Source: Lentzea albidocapillata
GTDB lineage: Bacteria > Actinomycetota > Actinomycetes > Mycobacteriales > Pseudonocardiaceae
NCBI RefSeq assembly: GCF_000719115.1
Contig: NZ_JOEA01000020.1
Coordinates: 1 to 64,000 of the forward strand
Direction of reading: 5' to 3'
Length of the DNA stretch: 64,000 nt
The position numbers and the translations under genes are program-made. A model generated the notes under the pieces. That model did not search any database. It was not told the DNA's origin and was given only the letters and a program-made list of their open reading frames with translations. Position 1 is the stretch's first letter. The number at the start of each line of letters is the position of its first letter. Below are positions 35,034-43,835 of the stretch, piece after piece.

Positions 35034-35951
35034 TCACCGGCCCACGACCTCCACCGACGTGCCGGTGAGGCGTTCGGCCTCGGTCCACAGACGGGCGGCC
35101 AGCGCCTTGTCCCGCGCGGACCGGGGCATCGAGGCGGGCCTGGTCGGACCGACGAGCGCCCAGCGCGGCCCGTAGTAGCCACCGGCGACCGCTGCCGGAT
35201 CGGCCGCCGCGTGCAGGAGCGGTTCGGTGCCCTGCTCGACGCCCTGCGAGGGCACGAACCGATACCCGACCGACTCGATCAGACCGGGCTTGCCACCGTT
35301 CAGGCGCGGGCCCGAGGTCATCAGGTTGGTGCGGGTGTAGCCGGGGTGCGCGCCGACCGAGAGCAGCGGCCAGTCGTTCTCGGCCGCGAGGTCCGCCAGG
35401 CGCACCATCATCAGCAGGTCGGCCAGCTTGGAGAGCGAGTAGGCCGGCATGGGGCTGTACCGGCGGCGGGACTGCAGGTCGTCGAAGTCGATCCGCCCGA
35501 GGTACGCGGCACCGCTGCTCATCATCACGACTCGCGGCGCGGGCGCGGCCAGCAGCAACGGCAGCAGGCGGACGGTCAGGGCGAACGGGCCGAGGAAGTT
35601 GCTGGCGAGCTGGAGCTCGAAGCCGTCGACGGTCTCGGTCCGCGCGGGCACGTTCATCACGCCGGCGTTGTTGACCAGGACGTCCAGCGGCTGGCCCTCG
35701 GCGATCAGCTCCTCGGCGAACGTCCGCACCGACGCCTGGTCGGCCAGGTCGAGCCGCCGGACCTCCACCCTGGCTCCGGGATGCGCGGCGAGGATCTCCG
35801 CCTCGGCCTGCCGGCCCTTGGCCTCGGTGCGCACCGCGAGGACGACGTGGGCCCCGGCTCCCGCCAGTCGTTTTGCCGCCTCCTTGCCGGTGCCGCTGTT
35901 CGCGCCGGTGACGACGATGCGCTTGCCGTGCTGGTCAGGAACCTGGTACAT
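35034..35951 (-). CDS. Short-chain dehydrogenase (retinol dehydrogenase-like)
   Basis: 305 residues. A classical SDR: TGANSGTGKEAA (NAD(P) binding, residue 15), NNAGVM (about 93), a catalytic serine in MMSSGAAY and the YSLSK active-site pair (tyrosine and lysine near 170). The C-terminal lid resembles WW-domain/retinol dehydrogenase-type SDRs. It is divergent to the TetR regulator at 36049; the gap carries several dyads, so it is probably repressed by it. Confidence 0.88.
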   Translation of the reverse strand: MYQVPDQHGKRIVVTGANSGTGKEAAKRLAGAGAHVVLAVRTEAKGRQAEAEILAAHPGARVEVRRLDLADQASVRTFAEELIAEGQPLDVLVNNAGVMNVPARTETVDGFELQLASNFLGPFALTVRLLPLLLAAPAPRVVMMSSGAAYLGRIDFDDLQSRRRYSPMPAYSLSKLADLLMMVRLADLAAENDWPLLSVGAHPGYTRTNLMTSGPRLNGGKPGLIESVGYRFVPSQGVEQGTEPLLHAAADPAAVAGGYYGPRWALVGPTRPASMPRSARDKALAARLWTEAERLTGTSVEVVGR

Positions 35952-35965
35952 CGCGACCCCTCATT

Positions 35966-36034
35966 AAGTACTTCCGGTCTCTTATGTCACCAACATAACG
36001 GACCGTCGGTATCTTAGTAAAGTACCGCTGGTCT
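35966..36034. promoter_or_regulatory. Repeated operator region between SDR and TetR genes
   Basis: Two nested dyads: GGTCtcTTATGT-n5-ACATAAcgGACC (about 35977-36004) and GACCgtcGGTA-n11-TACCgctGGTC (36001-36032). The outer parts also repeat directly (aagtac..c.ggtct, 35966 and 36020). A multi-site TetR operator for the divergent pair is the likely explanation. Confidence 0.6.
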
Positions 36035-36048
36035 GTAACATGCGCGAC

Positions 36049-36711
36049 ATGAGTTTCCAGCGGGCGCGCACCGACGAGCAGCGCAACGAACGGCGGCGGC
36101 AGATCCTCGCCACCGCGGCCGCGATGCTCATCGAGATGCCGGTCGCCGAGCTGACCCTCACCGCGCTCAGCCGCCGGGTCTGCCTGGCCAAAGCCAACGT
36201 CCTGCGCTACTTCGAGTCGCGGGAGGCGGTGCTGCTGGCACTGCTGGAGGCGGAGATCGCGGACTGGATCACGGAACTGGAGTCTGCGGCGTTCCCCGGC
36301 GGTGGCACCGCCGGGGAACGCGGAGACCGGCTGGCGGAACTCCTGGCCAGCTCACTGGTGCGTCGCCCTGTGCTGTGCGACCTGATCAGCGCCCAGGCCA
36401 CCGTGCTGGAGCGCAACATCTCCGCCGAAACGGCGCTGCGGCACAAACGCGCCATCCACGAGTGCCTGACGACGCTCGTCCAGTTCACCGGACGGCACCT
36501 TCCCGAACTGGGCGACGAGAACGCCGGCGCCCTGATGCGGACCGTCATGCTGATCGCGGTCGCCGCCTGGCCGGCCAGCCGTCCCCCGCAGGCGGTTCTC
36601 GACGCCTACGCCGCCGATCCGGATCTGGCCGTGATGTGCGTCGACTTCGCCGACGTCGTGCGCCGCACCGCCGAGGTGACGGCTTCCGGGCTTCTCGCCC
36701 GCAGCCGGTAG
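36049..36711 (+). CDS. TetR-family regulator divergent to the SDR gene
   Basis: 220 residues. The helix-turn-helix is at about residues 12-58 (LTLTALSRRVCLAKANVLRY then FESREAVLLAL), with a TetR_C-type effector domain behind it. Two in-frame ATGs exist (36040 and 36049). It lies next to and divergent from the SDR gene and ends 21 bases before the HAD hydrolase, which may be a separate or read-through unit. Confidence 0.85.
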   Translation: MSFQRARTDEQRNERRRQILATAAAMLIEMPVAELTLTALSRRVCLAKANVLRYFESREAVLLALLEAEIADWITELESAAFPGGGTAGERGDRLAELLASSLVRRPVLCDLISAQATVLERNISAETALRHKRAIHECLTTLVQFTGRHLPELGDENAGALMRTVMLIAVAAWPASRPPQAVLDAYAADPDLAVMCVDFADVVRRTAEVTASGLLARSR

Positions 36712-36732
36712 GTCCTGCCCGATAATCAGCCG

Positions 36733-37506
36733 ATGATCAGGTTGATCGCGACCGACCTCGACGGCACGCTGCTGCAACCGGGCGGCGTGCTGAGCGATCG
36801 CACCCGCGCCACGCTCCACGCCGTCGACGCGGACGTCGTGGTCGTCACGGCGCGCCCGCCGCGGTTCGTGCAGAACCTGGAGTTGACCGGCACGGCGATC
36901 TGCTCCAACGGTGCGATGATCTACGACCTGACGAACCGCGAGGTCACGCACGCGCAGACGGTGCCGTTCGACGTCGTGCGGAAGGTGTCCGAGGCGTTGG
37001 CCGAGGTGATCCCGAACGTCGGCATCGCGGTCGAGACCGGGCTGGAAGTGTTGTCGGAGCCCGGTTTCCAGGGCTTCGGGCCGAAGAATCCACACAGGAC
37101 ACTGGAGTTGCTCGACCACGTCTTCGAGGAGGCGCACCAGGTCGTGCAGATGCTCGCGTGGGCACCGGACGCCGAGGTCGACCACATGATGGAGATCGCG
37201 CGCGAGGCCGTCGGGCAGCACGTCTCCGTCACGCACTCTGGCGGCCTCGGACTGCTGGAGATCAGCCCGCCGGGCGTCTCGAAGGCCGCCACGCTCGAAT
37301 CCCTGTGCAACACCAGGGGAATCGGCAAGGACGAGGTCATCGCGTTCGGTGACATGCCGAACGACCTGTCGGTGCTCGGGTGGGCCGGCACGGCCTACGC
37401 GATGGGCAACGCGCACCCGCTCGTGAAGCAGGCCTGCACCAACCACGCGCCGCCCAACACCGAGGACGGCGTGGCGCAGATCCTCGAAAGCCTCTTCAGG
37501 CTCTAA
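36733..37506 (+). CDS. HAD-family (Cof-type) phosphatase
   Basis: 257 residues. HAD motifs are clear: DLDGTLL (motif I, the nucleophile aspartate near residue 8), VVVVTARP (motif II), the lysine in GVSKAATLESL (motif III) and FGDMPNDLSVL (motif IV). The inserted cap domain is type C2B, as in Cof phosphatases acting on sugar phosphates or flavin nucleotides. The substrate is unknown. It overlaps the convergent NYN-like gene by 4 bp. Confidence 0.9.
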   Translation: MIRLIATDLDGTLLQPGGVLSDRTRATLHAVDADVVVVTARPPRFVQNLELTGTAICSNGAMIYDLTNREVTHAQTVPFDVVRKVSEALAEVIPNVGIAVETGLEVLSEPGFQGFGPKNPHRTLELLDHVFEEAHQVVQMLAWAPDAEVDHMMEIAREAVGQHVSVTHSGGLGLLEISPPGVSKAATLESLCNTRGIGKDEVIAFGDMPNDLSVLGWAGTAYAMGNAHPLVKQACTNHAPPNTEDGVAQILESLFRL

Positions 37507-37847
37507 CGACGCGGCACCGAGGTGGGTCCTGCCACCTCGGCACCCAGCGCCGTCACCCGCTGCCGCAACTCGCGGTCGGCGGTCACCACCGTCACCGAAC
37601 GCCCCAAGCCCTCGGTCCGCACGACCTCGACGATCGTGTCGTCGCCATCGCCGGGGGCGGAGACCACCCGGACGTCGTCAACGGAGGAAACGTTGCGCGC
37701 CTTGCCTTCCACGACCAGGACGACCTCCTCGTCGCGGCCGCGCAGGGCGTCGCGGAGGCGTTCGGCCGCGCCCGCCCGGTCGCGCCACCACCCGTCCGGG
37801 ACCGATCCCACGACGTTGGCTGCGTCGACCACGAGCAACGGCTTCAC
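37503..37847 (-). CDS. Small NYN-like (PIN-fold) protein
   Basis: 114 residues from the GTG at 37847. It begins VKPLLVVDAANVVGSVPDGW, the first metal-binding strand of NYN/PIN-type nucleases (aspartate in VVDAANV), and has TVVTADRELRQRV, the second conserved aspartate strand. It is short for a complete PIN domain. The frame extends to 38144, but that part overlaps the peptidase gene out of frame. A possible RNA-cleaving role is inferred. It starts 14 bases after the peptidase stop. Confidence 0.65.
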   Translation of the reverse strand: MKPLLVVDAANVVGSVPDGWWRDRAGAAERLRDALRGRDEEVVLVVEGKARNVSSVDDVRVVSAPGDGDDTIVEVVRTEGLGRSVTVVTADRELRQRVTALGAEVAGPTSVPRR

Positions 37848-37861
37848 ACCCTCAGCGTGCC

Positions 37862-39232
37862 TCAGCCCCGGCGCGCCCGCAGCGCGTCCAGCGAGTCCGG
37901 GCCCTCGTCCACGGCAAGTGCCGCAACAGGAGCGGACGGAACGCCGGCCCAGCGCAGGACGGCGGCCGTCGCGGCGGCGCGTTCCTTTTCGGGCAGCTTC
38001 GCGATGTTCGCGCCGTGGTTGCCACCGGGCACCGTGAGCGACAGCGAGTCGCGCGTGCCCCGGCCGAGGCGGAATGGCTCCGCGCTCCACGGGTCGTTCT
38101 GCCCGTTCACGAACAGCAGCCGCGAGCCCTGGTGGCGCACCCACGAGTCCACGTCACGCATCGCCGACCGGTCGAACCGCGGGAACCTGATGTCCGGCGA
38201 GACCATCGAGCGCGGCACCGAGGAACCGGGGTGGCGCAGCAGGTCGCGCACGGCGGACTCGTCCGCTTCCGGCCAGCCGAGCTGCGTGCCCGCCTGGTAG
38301 TAGTACGCCGTGTAGGGCGCGACGCCGGCGTCGGTGTAGAAGTCCCAGCCCACGGTCGTGTCGATGAACTTCCAGAGGTCGTCGACCGAGGCGCCCGCAC
38401 CGGGGACCAGCGCGCACTGCGCCTGCGTGCCGTACTGCCAGAACGTGAACGGCGTGTCGAGCACGAGGATCTCCAGCGCCTTGTGCGCGCTGCCGAACTG
38501 CTTGTAGGTGTAGCCCTTGGCCTCCAGCCGCGAGACGAACTCGTCGCGGTGCTGCAGGATCTGCCGCTGCACGCCTTCCAGACGGCGGTTGCACGTCGGG
38601 TCGTCGCCGACCTCGCGGATGAACTCACCGTAGATGTCGCGGTCGTTCACCACGTCGTTCGGCGCCACATACGCGATGGTCGCGTCGACGTCGCGCGGGA
38701 AGAACCGGCGGTGGTAGATCGACGTCATGCCGCCCTTGCTGGCACCCGTCGACAGCCACTTCGCGCCGTAGATCTTCTTGAACGCGCCGACGATCCGGTG
38801 GTGGTCACTGGCCGCCTGCCAGATGTTCAGGTCGTCCCAGTCGGCCGGAGCGGGCCGTGACGGCGTGAAGAACCGCTGCTCGACGCTGATCTGGTTGCCG
38901 TCGACGAGCCGGGCGGGCTCGGACGGGCTGATCGTGCCGGACAGGTTGTAGCCGCTGGTGTGCAGCACCATCGGCTTCGATTCCGCCTTGTGCAGCAACG
39001 AGAAGCGCTGCTCGAACCTCGTGCCGCGCGGTCTGCGGTGGTCCGCGGGCTGCTGGATGCCGAGGACGAACGTCCGCGCGGTGCCGGACGTCCCCTCGCT
39101 GATGATCCGCACGCCGGGGATGGCGGCGATGCGGTCCTTGATGTCGGGAGCGGCGGACACGACTGCGGCGGTGGCCACGACCTGCGCCGATGCCAGGCCG
39201 AACGCCAGCAGGGAGCGTGCGAGTCTGTTCAC
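37862..39232 (-). CDS. Secreted S37-family tripeptidyl aminopeptidase
   Basis: 456 residues. The signal peptide (MNRLARSLLAFGLASAQVVA, cleaved near ALA/SAA) predicts export. The catalytic serine lies in WLSTGASKGGMTS (about residue 168), the aspartate in FVNGQNDPWS and the histidine in VPGGNHGANI, the order of the streptomycete PS-10/S37 tripeptidyl aminopeptidases. It would trim peptides in the medium for uptake. Its stop lies 14 bases before the start of the small NYN-like gene, which probably shares its transcript. Confidence 0.85.
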   Translation of the reverse strand: MNRLARSLLAFGLASAQVVATAAVVSAAPDIKDRIAAIPGVRIISEGTSGTARTFVLGIQQPADHRRPRGTRFEQRFSLLHKAESKPMVLHTSGYNLSGTISPSEPARLVDGNQISVEQRFFTPSRPAPADWDDLNIWQAASDHHRIVGAFKKIYGAKWLSTGASKGGMTSIYHRRFFPRDVDATIAYVAPNDVVNDRDIYGEFIREVGDDPTCNRRLEGVQRQILQHRDEFVSRLEAKGYTYKQFGSAHKALEILVLDTPFTFWQYGTQAQCALVPGAGASVDDLWKFIDTTVGWDFYTDAGVAPYTAYYYQAGTQLGWPEADESAVRDLLRHPGSSVPRSMVSPDIRFPRFDRSAMRDVDSWVRHQGSRLLFVNGQNDPWSAEPFRLGRGTRDSLSLTVPGGNHGANIAKLPEKERAAATAAVLRWAGVPSAPVAALAVDEGPDSLDALRARRG

Positions 39233-39284
39233 CAGGCCAAGCTATTGAGCCCGCACGCCCCGCCGGACCGGCCGATCGTCGGGC

Positions 39285-40136
39285 TTATTCGTGGCTCGCG
39301 TAGTAAGACGCGGCCATGTCCTCGCCGCCGTGCCCCTTGGTGACAGCGCGGTTCAGCCGCGCGCTCGACGCCTGCGCCACGTCGAGCCGCACGTTGGCGC
39401 GCACCGCGGCCTCGTTCACCAGCAACGCGTCCTTCAGCGCGTTCTGCACGGTGAACGCGGGCGGGAAGGACCGCTCGATGACCGCGTTGCCCTTCGTCTG
39501 CAGGTACGCGCAGTCCACCGCGCCACCGGACACGGCTTCGAGGAACAGCTTCGGGTCGATCCCGGACGCCTCCGCGAGCGACACGGCCTCGCCGACGGCG
39601 GCGGTCAGCGCGAGCACCCAGCTGTTCGCGACCAGCTTCAACTTCGACGACGCCCCGGCCTCGCCGACCCACATCGTGCGGGCACCGATCACGTCGAACA
39701 CGGGCTGCACGCGCTCGCGCAGTTCATCGGCACCGGAGGCGAGCACGACGAGCTTGCCCTCGGCCGCGGGCTTCGTGCTGCCGAGCACGGGCGCGTCGAC
39801 GAACTCCAGGCCGAGCGACCGCGCCAGGGCGATGTGGTCCTCGGTGAAGGCGACGCCGACCGTGGACGCCTGGATCCACACGGCGTCGTGCGACAGGGAG
39901 GGTGCGGCGTCCTGCATGGCGGCGGTGACCGTGGCGCCGTCGTTCAGGACCGTCAGCACGACCTCGGCGCCTTCGACGGCCTCAGCGGGGCTGTCCGTGA
40001 CGGTGGCGCCCTTCGCGGCGAGCGGTTCGGCCTTGGCGCGCGTGCGGTTCCAGACGCGGACGGCGTGTCCGGCTGCGGCGAGGTTGGCTGCGATGGGGGC
40101 ACCCATGAGGCCGGTGCCGAGCACGGCGATCTTCAT
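39285..40136 (-). CDS. 3-hydroxyisobutyrate dehydrogenase-like NAD(P) oxidoreductase
   Basis: 283 residues. N-terminal Rossmann motif VLGTGLMGAPIAANLAAAGH, hydroxyacid-dehydrogenase signature FVDAPVLGSTKPAAEGKLVV (the active-site lysine is in ASSKLKLVANS near 170) and a helical C-terminal dimerisation domain. This is the beta-hydroxyacid dehydrogenase/imine reductase superfamily, so either a 3-hydroxyacid or an imine substrate is possible. Start ATG at 40136 (MKIAVLG) after gggga. A 13-bp hairpin sits 20 bases upstream of the start. Confidence 0.85.
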   Translation of the reverse strand: MKIAVLGTGLMGAPIAANLAAAGHAVRVWNRTRAKAEPLAAKGATVTDSPAEAVEGAEVVLTVLNDGATVTAAMQDAAPSLSHDAVWIQASTVGVAFTEDHIALARSLGLEFVDAPVLGSTKPAAEGKLVVLASGADELRERVQPVFDVIGARTMWVGEAGASSKLKLVANSWVLALTAAVGEAVSLAEASGIDPKLFLEAVSGGAVDCAYLQTKGNAVIERSFPPAFTVQNALKDALLVNEAAVRANVRLDVAQASSARLNRAVTKGHGGEDMAASYYASHE

Positions 40137-40156
40137 GTCCCCCAGCAAACAAGAAA

Positions 40157-40199
40157 CCTCGCGGTGCTGCCAGGTCGGGGGTCCGACAGCACCGCGAGG
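40157..40199. other. Hairpin just upstream of the hydroxyacid dehydrogenase start
   Basis: 13-bp perfect arms cctcgcggtgctg / cagcaccgcgagg with a 17-base loop. It is not next to a + strand gene, so it is in the minus-strand leader of the dehydrogenase or ends read-through from the small gene at 40363. Confidence 0.5.
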
Positions 40200-40279
40200 T
40201 CAACAGTGACATCGGCGGACCGACGTGCGCTGTTACAACGCCATCATACTGTGGCGTGGATCACGTTTAACAGAATGAA

Positions 40280-40312
40280 ACCCCTGGAGCGCGGGAGATG
40301 CTCCAGGGGTTC
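40280..40312 (-). terminator. Terminator of the small basic gene
   Basis: 12-bp perfect arms aacccctggagc / gctccaggggtt, with the minus strand continuing in a U-containing tail, 50 bases past the stop of the 48-residue gene. Confidence 0.75.
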
Positions 40313-40362
40313 CGGTAAGGGAGGCACTCGCGACGGGGCGCCGTGCGAGTGCCGGGTCGTGG

Positions 40363-40509
40363 TCAGCGGAGGGTGGTGACCTGAGCCTGGGCGATGGCCA
40401 TGAGCTCGTGACGCATGGACGGGGTGGTCGCCATGTCGATCGCGCGAGCCACGGCCTTCCGGTTGCGCGCCTCGGCACGGCGGGCGCGGAGCTTCGCTGC
40501 GAAGTTCAT
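40363..40509 (-). CDS. Small basic helical protein (48 aa)
   Basis: Starts MNFAAKLRARRAEARNRKAV and continues as one amphipathic, strongly basic helix with a hydrophobic end (SMRHELMAIAQAQ). Short proteins of exactly this look are widespread in actinobacteria near their own promoters; their function is unknown to me. The frame is open upstream to 40611 but lacks similarity there. A terminator follows. Confidence 0.7.
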   Translation of the reverse strand: MNFAAKLRARRAEARNRKAVARAIDMATTPSMRHELMAIAQAQVTTLR

Positions 40510-40668
40510 CTCGGTCTGCACTTCCCTCTGTGAGGTCTGTTTGGCTGGTAACCCAAGTATGCACCTACGCGCGCATGAAAGCACGTGATTATCCGGTGAG
40601 GTGGGGCACATGCCGATGAATCATCGGCTGACAACGTGAACAGCCGGACAACGACGGGGTGCCCCGGG

Positions 40669-41862
40669 TCACTCCTCGCGGCCGAGCAGGAACCGTCCGA
40701 AGTGCGGCACGGTGAAGGCGATCTGACCCCGTTCCGCGCTGTAGACCAGGCCTTTCTTGATGAGCGAGTCCCGCGCGGGTGACAGCGACGAGGGCTTGCG
40801 CTTCAGGTGGTCGGCCACCTGGGCGGTGTTGACGCCCGCATCCTTTCCGTCGGTCAACTCGGCCATCGACCGGAGATACTCGCGTTCAGCGGGCGTCGCA
40901 CGCTCGTATCGGGAGCCGAAGAAGCCAACTGCGAGCTCCGCGTCGGCCTCCGGAGCGGCCACGGAGACGTCCATCGCGGTGATCGGATCGGCCGGCGCGG
41001 CGTCCCAGGCGGCCTTTCCGTACGCCTGGATGAAGTACGGGTAGCCCCCGGACGCGTCGAACAACGCGTCGAGCGCCTCATCGGTGATCCCCGCGTCCTC
41101 GCGTTCGACGGGAGCGAGCACGGCGCGGTCGGCGTCCTCACGGCTGAGCCGGTCGATGCGGACGTAGCGGAAGAGGCGTTCCGAGTAGGACTTGCTCGCA
41201 CTCAGCACCGCCGGCAGGTGCGGCAGGCCGGCGCCGACGACCACCAGTGGCGCGCCGATCTGCGACAGCTCGTGGCACGCCGCGCACAACGCGCTGATGT
41301 CGTCCGGCTTGAGGTCCTGCATCTCGTCGATGAGCAGCGCGACGCCGGTGCCGACGTCCTGCGCGAGCTCGGCGACGTCGGTGAACAGCTCGACCAGGTC
41401 GATCTCGATGTCGCCGGAGTCGGCCCGCCCGGACGCCGCGGGCACGTCGATGCCGGGCTGCCAGCGGTCGCGCAGCTTGGCGCCGTCGGGAGCGGCCCTG
41501 AGCGCGAACGCCTTCAGGATGCCGAGGATCGCCTCGACCCGGTCCGGCGCGCGGTGCCGGACCGCGAGATCCCGGATCGCCCGGTGCAGCGCGGCCGACA
41601 GGGGCCTTCTGAGATCGGCGTCGGGCCTGGCCTCGACCTTGCCCGCGCCCCAGCCGCGTTTGACGGCCATCGACCGCAACTCGCCGAGCAGCACGGTCTT
41701 GCCGACGCCCCGCAGCCCCGTCAGCACGAGGCTGCGCTCGGGACGGCCGCGGGCCACGCGTTCGAGCACCACCTCGAACGCGCCGACCTCTTTGTCCCGG
41801 CCGGCGAGCTCAGGAGGCCGCTGGCCTGCACCGGGAGCGAACGGATTGCGCACCGGGTCCAT
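40669..41862 (-). CDS. AAA-type ATPase (Orc1/ATP-binding protein family)
   Basis: 397 residues. Walker A GLRGVGKTVLLGEL (about residue 48), Walker B ALLIDEMQDL (about 170) and sensor motifs in the AAA module, then an alpha-helical lid and a C-terminal winged-helix domain (VADHLKRKPSSLSPARDSLI). This resembles the orphan Cdc6/Orc1-like or MalT-type ATP-binding proteins of actinobacteria. Cellular role unknown. It stands alone; the start is ATG 41862 (frame open to 41871). Confidence 0.8.
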   Translation of the reverse strand: MDPVRNPFAPGAGQRPPELAGRDKEVGAFEVVLERVARGRPERSLVLTGLRGVGKTVLLGELRSMAVKRGWGAGKVEARPDADLRRPLSAALHRAIRDLAVRHRAPDRVEAILGILKAFALRAAPDGAKLRDRWQPGIDVPAASGRADSGDIEIDLVELFTDVAELAQDVGTGVALLIDEMQDLKPDDISALCAACHELSQIGAPLVVVGAGLPHLPAVLSASKSYSERLFRYVRIDRLSREDADRAVLAPVEREDAGITDEALDALFDASGGYPYFIQAYGKAAWDAAPADPITAMDVSVAAPEADAELAVGFFGSRYERATPAEREYLRSMAELTDGKDAGVNTAQVADHLKRKPSSLSPARDSLIKKGLVYSAERGQIAFTVPHFGRFLLGREE

Positions 41863-42016
41863 GGCTCGCACCGTATCCGCGTTTCTAGTACTCGCCGTAG
41901 AGACGCGCAGACCAACCTCGAAGTGCGGCCGGATGCCGCTGTATTGGTATATCTAGTGATTGAGCAATACGGGGTAATAGTTGCGGATGAACCCCTGTGC
42001 CGGTTGGCTGGCGCTC

Positions 42017-42631
42017 GTGGCTGAAGTCGTGACGAAGGGAACGGGCGAGGTCGAGCGCACTGCCGACCGCGCCCAGGTGGACGTGACGTTCGAGGCTCTC
42101 GGCGCCGAACGCTCCGAGGCGGTGAGCACGCTCAACCAGCGCATTTCGGCCGTCGAGCCGCTGCTCGAGGAGTTCGAGGTGCGGTCGCGGCAGCTGTCCG
42201 CGCACGACAACTGGGACAACAACCAGCGCGTCGGCAGCCGCGCGTCCCAGCAGTACGTGATCTGGGTGAAGAACCTGGACCGCCTCGACGCGCTGCTGGC
42301 CGAACTCGTGCAGGCGGAGCCGTCCTGGATCAACGGCCCTTCGTGGACGCTCGTCGACGACACCGAGGCGATCCGTGAGGCGCAACGGGAAGCCGTGGCA
42401 GACGCGCTGCGACGTGCCGAGGGGTACGCATCGGCGTTGGGGCGGCGGCTCGGGCCGTTGCTGCGCATCGGCGACACCGAGGGAGGCGCGCACTACCAGC
42501 CGCGCATGATGAGCGGCGCCGCGTCGTTCGAGATGGCCGGGCCCGCCGGAATGGTCGACCAGCTGAACCTCAAGGCACAGCAGATCACCGTGTCGGCGTC
42601 GTGCACGGCGGCCTGGTCGCTGCTGGACTGA
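42017..42631 (+). CDS. SIMPL (DUF541) domain protein
   Basis: About 204 residues. It matches the SIMPL fold (VTKGTGEVERTADRAQVDVT, then TLNQRISAVEPLLEEFEVRS, KNLDRLDALLAELVQ and a DNW loop). Such proteins bind signalling partners or sit in the periplasm in other phyla; here no signal peptide is present, so it appears cytosolic. The frame is open from 41981; I favour the GTG at 42017 because the residues before it are not part of the fold. The role is not known. Confidence 0.7.
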   Translation: MAEVVTKGTGEVERTADRAQVDVTFEALGAERSEAVSTLNQRISAVEPLLEEFEVRSRQLSAHDNWDNNQRVGSRASQQYVIWVKNLDRLDALLAELVQAEPSWINGPSWTLVDDTEAIREAQREAVADALRRAEGYASALGRRLGPLLRIGDTEGGAHYQPRMMSGAASFEMAGPAGMVDQLNLKAQQITVSASCTAAWSLLD

Positions 42632-42751
42632 CTCCTCGACGAGGTCACCGAGTGCAACTGTTCGGTTACCCAAATAGCCTGCATCGCCCTTGAGACGTCG
42701 CTATGGTCGATTCCGTACGTACGAGCGTTACGGAATTCGGGGGTACGCGTT

Positions 42752-43477
42752 GTGCCACTTGAGCACATCGAACTGGCGAGGCTGAACGTTCCGGACAACC
42801 CGCAGACCAGAGCCCGCTTGGCCGAGCTCACCCATCCCGCAGGCGTCGCCCTCCAGCCGGCCGACACTTACGAGGCCCGCGACCCGGCAGGGATCGTCAC
42901 CATCGTCGTGGACAGACACCAAATGGTGACGAGTGTGCGCATCCGCCCTCGGTGGTTCGAGCAACTGCGGCCGGAGGCTTTTCCAGCCACCGTCTACAAC
43001 ACGTACGTGACCGCGGTTCAACGCGCGCTTGCGGTGGAGTTCGCTCACCGCGCTCCAGAACCGCAGGGCCAGTTCGCGCCTCCTGCGCCGAGAGCGGATC
43101 CCTCTGACGTTCCACTCGAGGAGTGGCTGGCGAGCACGAGGTCCCGGCTCGACGCCATCGACGCCGAGTACGACGCGATCCGCCGCCGGGAACAGGCACC
43201 GCCATCGGCCGACGTCACCGAAGTCCGCAGTCCGCTCGGCTATCTGTCGATGCAGATGCGCAACGGCGGGCCGATCTCGCTGCAGGGTGACCCGCAGGCG
43301 CTGGACAACCCGTCCGACACGGTGCTGGCCGACGACGTTCTGCGCCTTTTCGTGCGCGCGGGTCTGGGCGTCGACCCCGGTGAACGTCCGCGCCCAGCGG
43401 CGCGGCCGCGAACCGGCGGTGACGAAGGGGACGACGACTACTTCACCGATTTCCGCGTCTTGGGCAAGGGGGACTGA
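42752..43477 (+). CDS. YbaB/EbfC-like protein of a type VII secretion-like cassette
   Basis: 241 residues. The first 100 (to about VEFAHRA) resemble a YbaB/EbfC fold, followed by a Pro/Glu-rich linker and an acidic C-terminus (DEGDDDYF). In Pseudonocardiales such proteins head small operons with ESX-like (WXG100) partners; here the next gene starts one base after its stop. A chaperone or scaffold role is inferred. GTG start at 42752. Confidence 0.65.
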   Translation: MPLEHIELARLNVPDNPQTRARLAELTHPAGVALQPADTYEARDPAGIVTIVVDRHQMVTSVRIRPRWFEQLRPEAFPATVYNTYVTAVQRALAVEFAHRAPEPQGQFAPPAPRADPSDVPLEEWLASTRSRLDAIDAEYDAIRRREQAPPSADVTEVRSPLGYLSMQMRNGGPISLQGDPQALDNPSDTVLADDVLRLFVRAGLGVDPGERPRPAARPRTGGDEGDDDYFTDFRVLGKGD

Positions 43478-43478
43478 C

Positions 43479-43817
43479 ATGGCCGGCTACGAGGTCGTCA
43501 CTCAGGATCTACGGGAAGAGGCCAAGCTCTGGCAGGAGAAGGCCGACAGAGCCGAGCCGGTCGTGCAGGCCGTGCGCGACACGCACCTCTCCGCACCGGC
43601 GTTCTTCGTGGGCGACCTCGCGACCCTGGGGGCCGGGATGGTCAACGCCGCGTTCGAGGCGAGTCAGTACGAGCAGTTCCGTGCGTTCATCGAAAAGTGC
43701 GTCACGGGAGCCGTCACCGAGTTCAACCAGATCGACGGCGTGCTGCGCAAGATCGCGGACGAGTACGACCGCACCGAGAGCGTGAACGAAATCGAACTCC
43801 GCGAGTTCTACGGCTAA
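43479..43817 (+). CDS. ESX-like secretion-associated protein
   Basis: 112 residues, all-helical, MAGYEVVTQDLREEAKLWQE; a central SAPAFFVGDL and a C-terminal YDRTESVNEIELREFYG with a Y-rich end. It belongs to the WXG100/EspC-like group of type VII secretion-associated proteins of actinobacteria. It begins one base after the YbaB-like stop, so it is translated in the same operon. Confidence 0.7.
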   Translation: MAGYEVVTQDLREEAKLWQEKADRAEPVVQAVRDTHLSAPAFFVGDLATLGAGMVNAAFEASQYEQFRAFIEKCVTGAVTEFNQIDGVLRKIADEYDRTESVNEIELREFYG

Positions 43818-43835
43818 CAGGAGCGCCACAATCCC

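Noticed and set aside
38107..38628. 173-residue minus-strand frame inside the S37 peptidase
   Set aside because: Ser/Arg-rich shadow of the peptidase with no own start signal.
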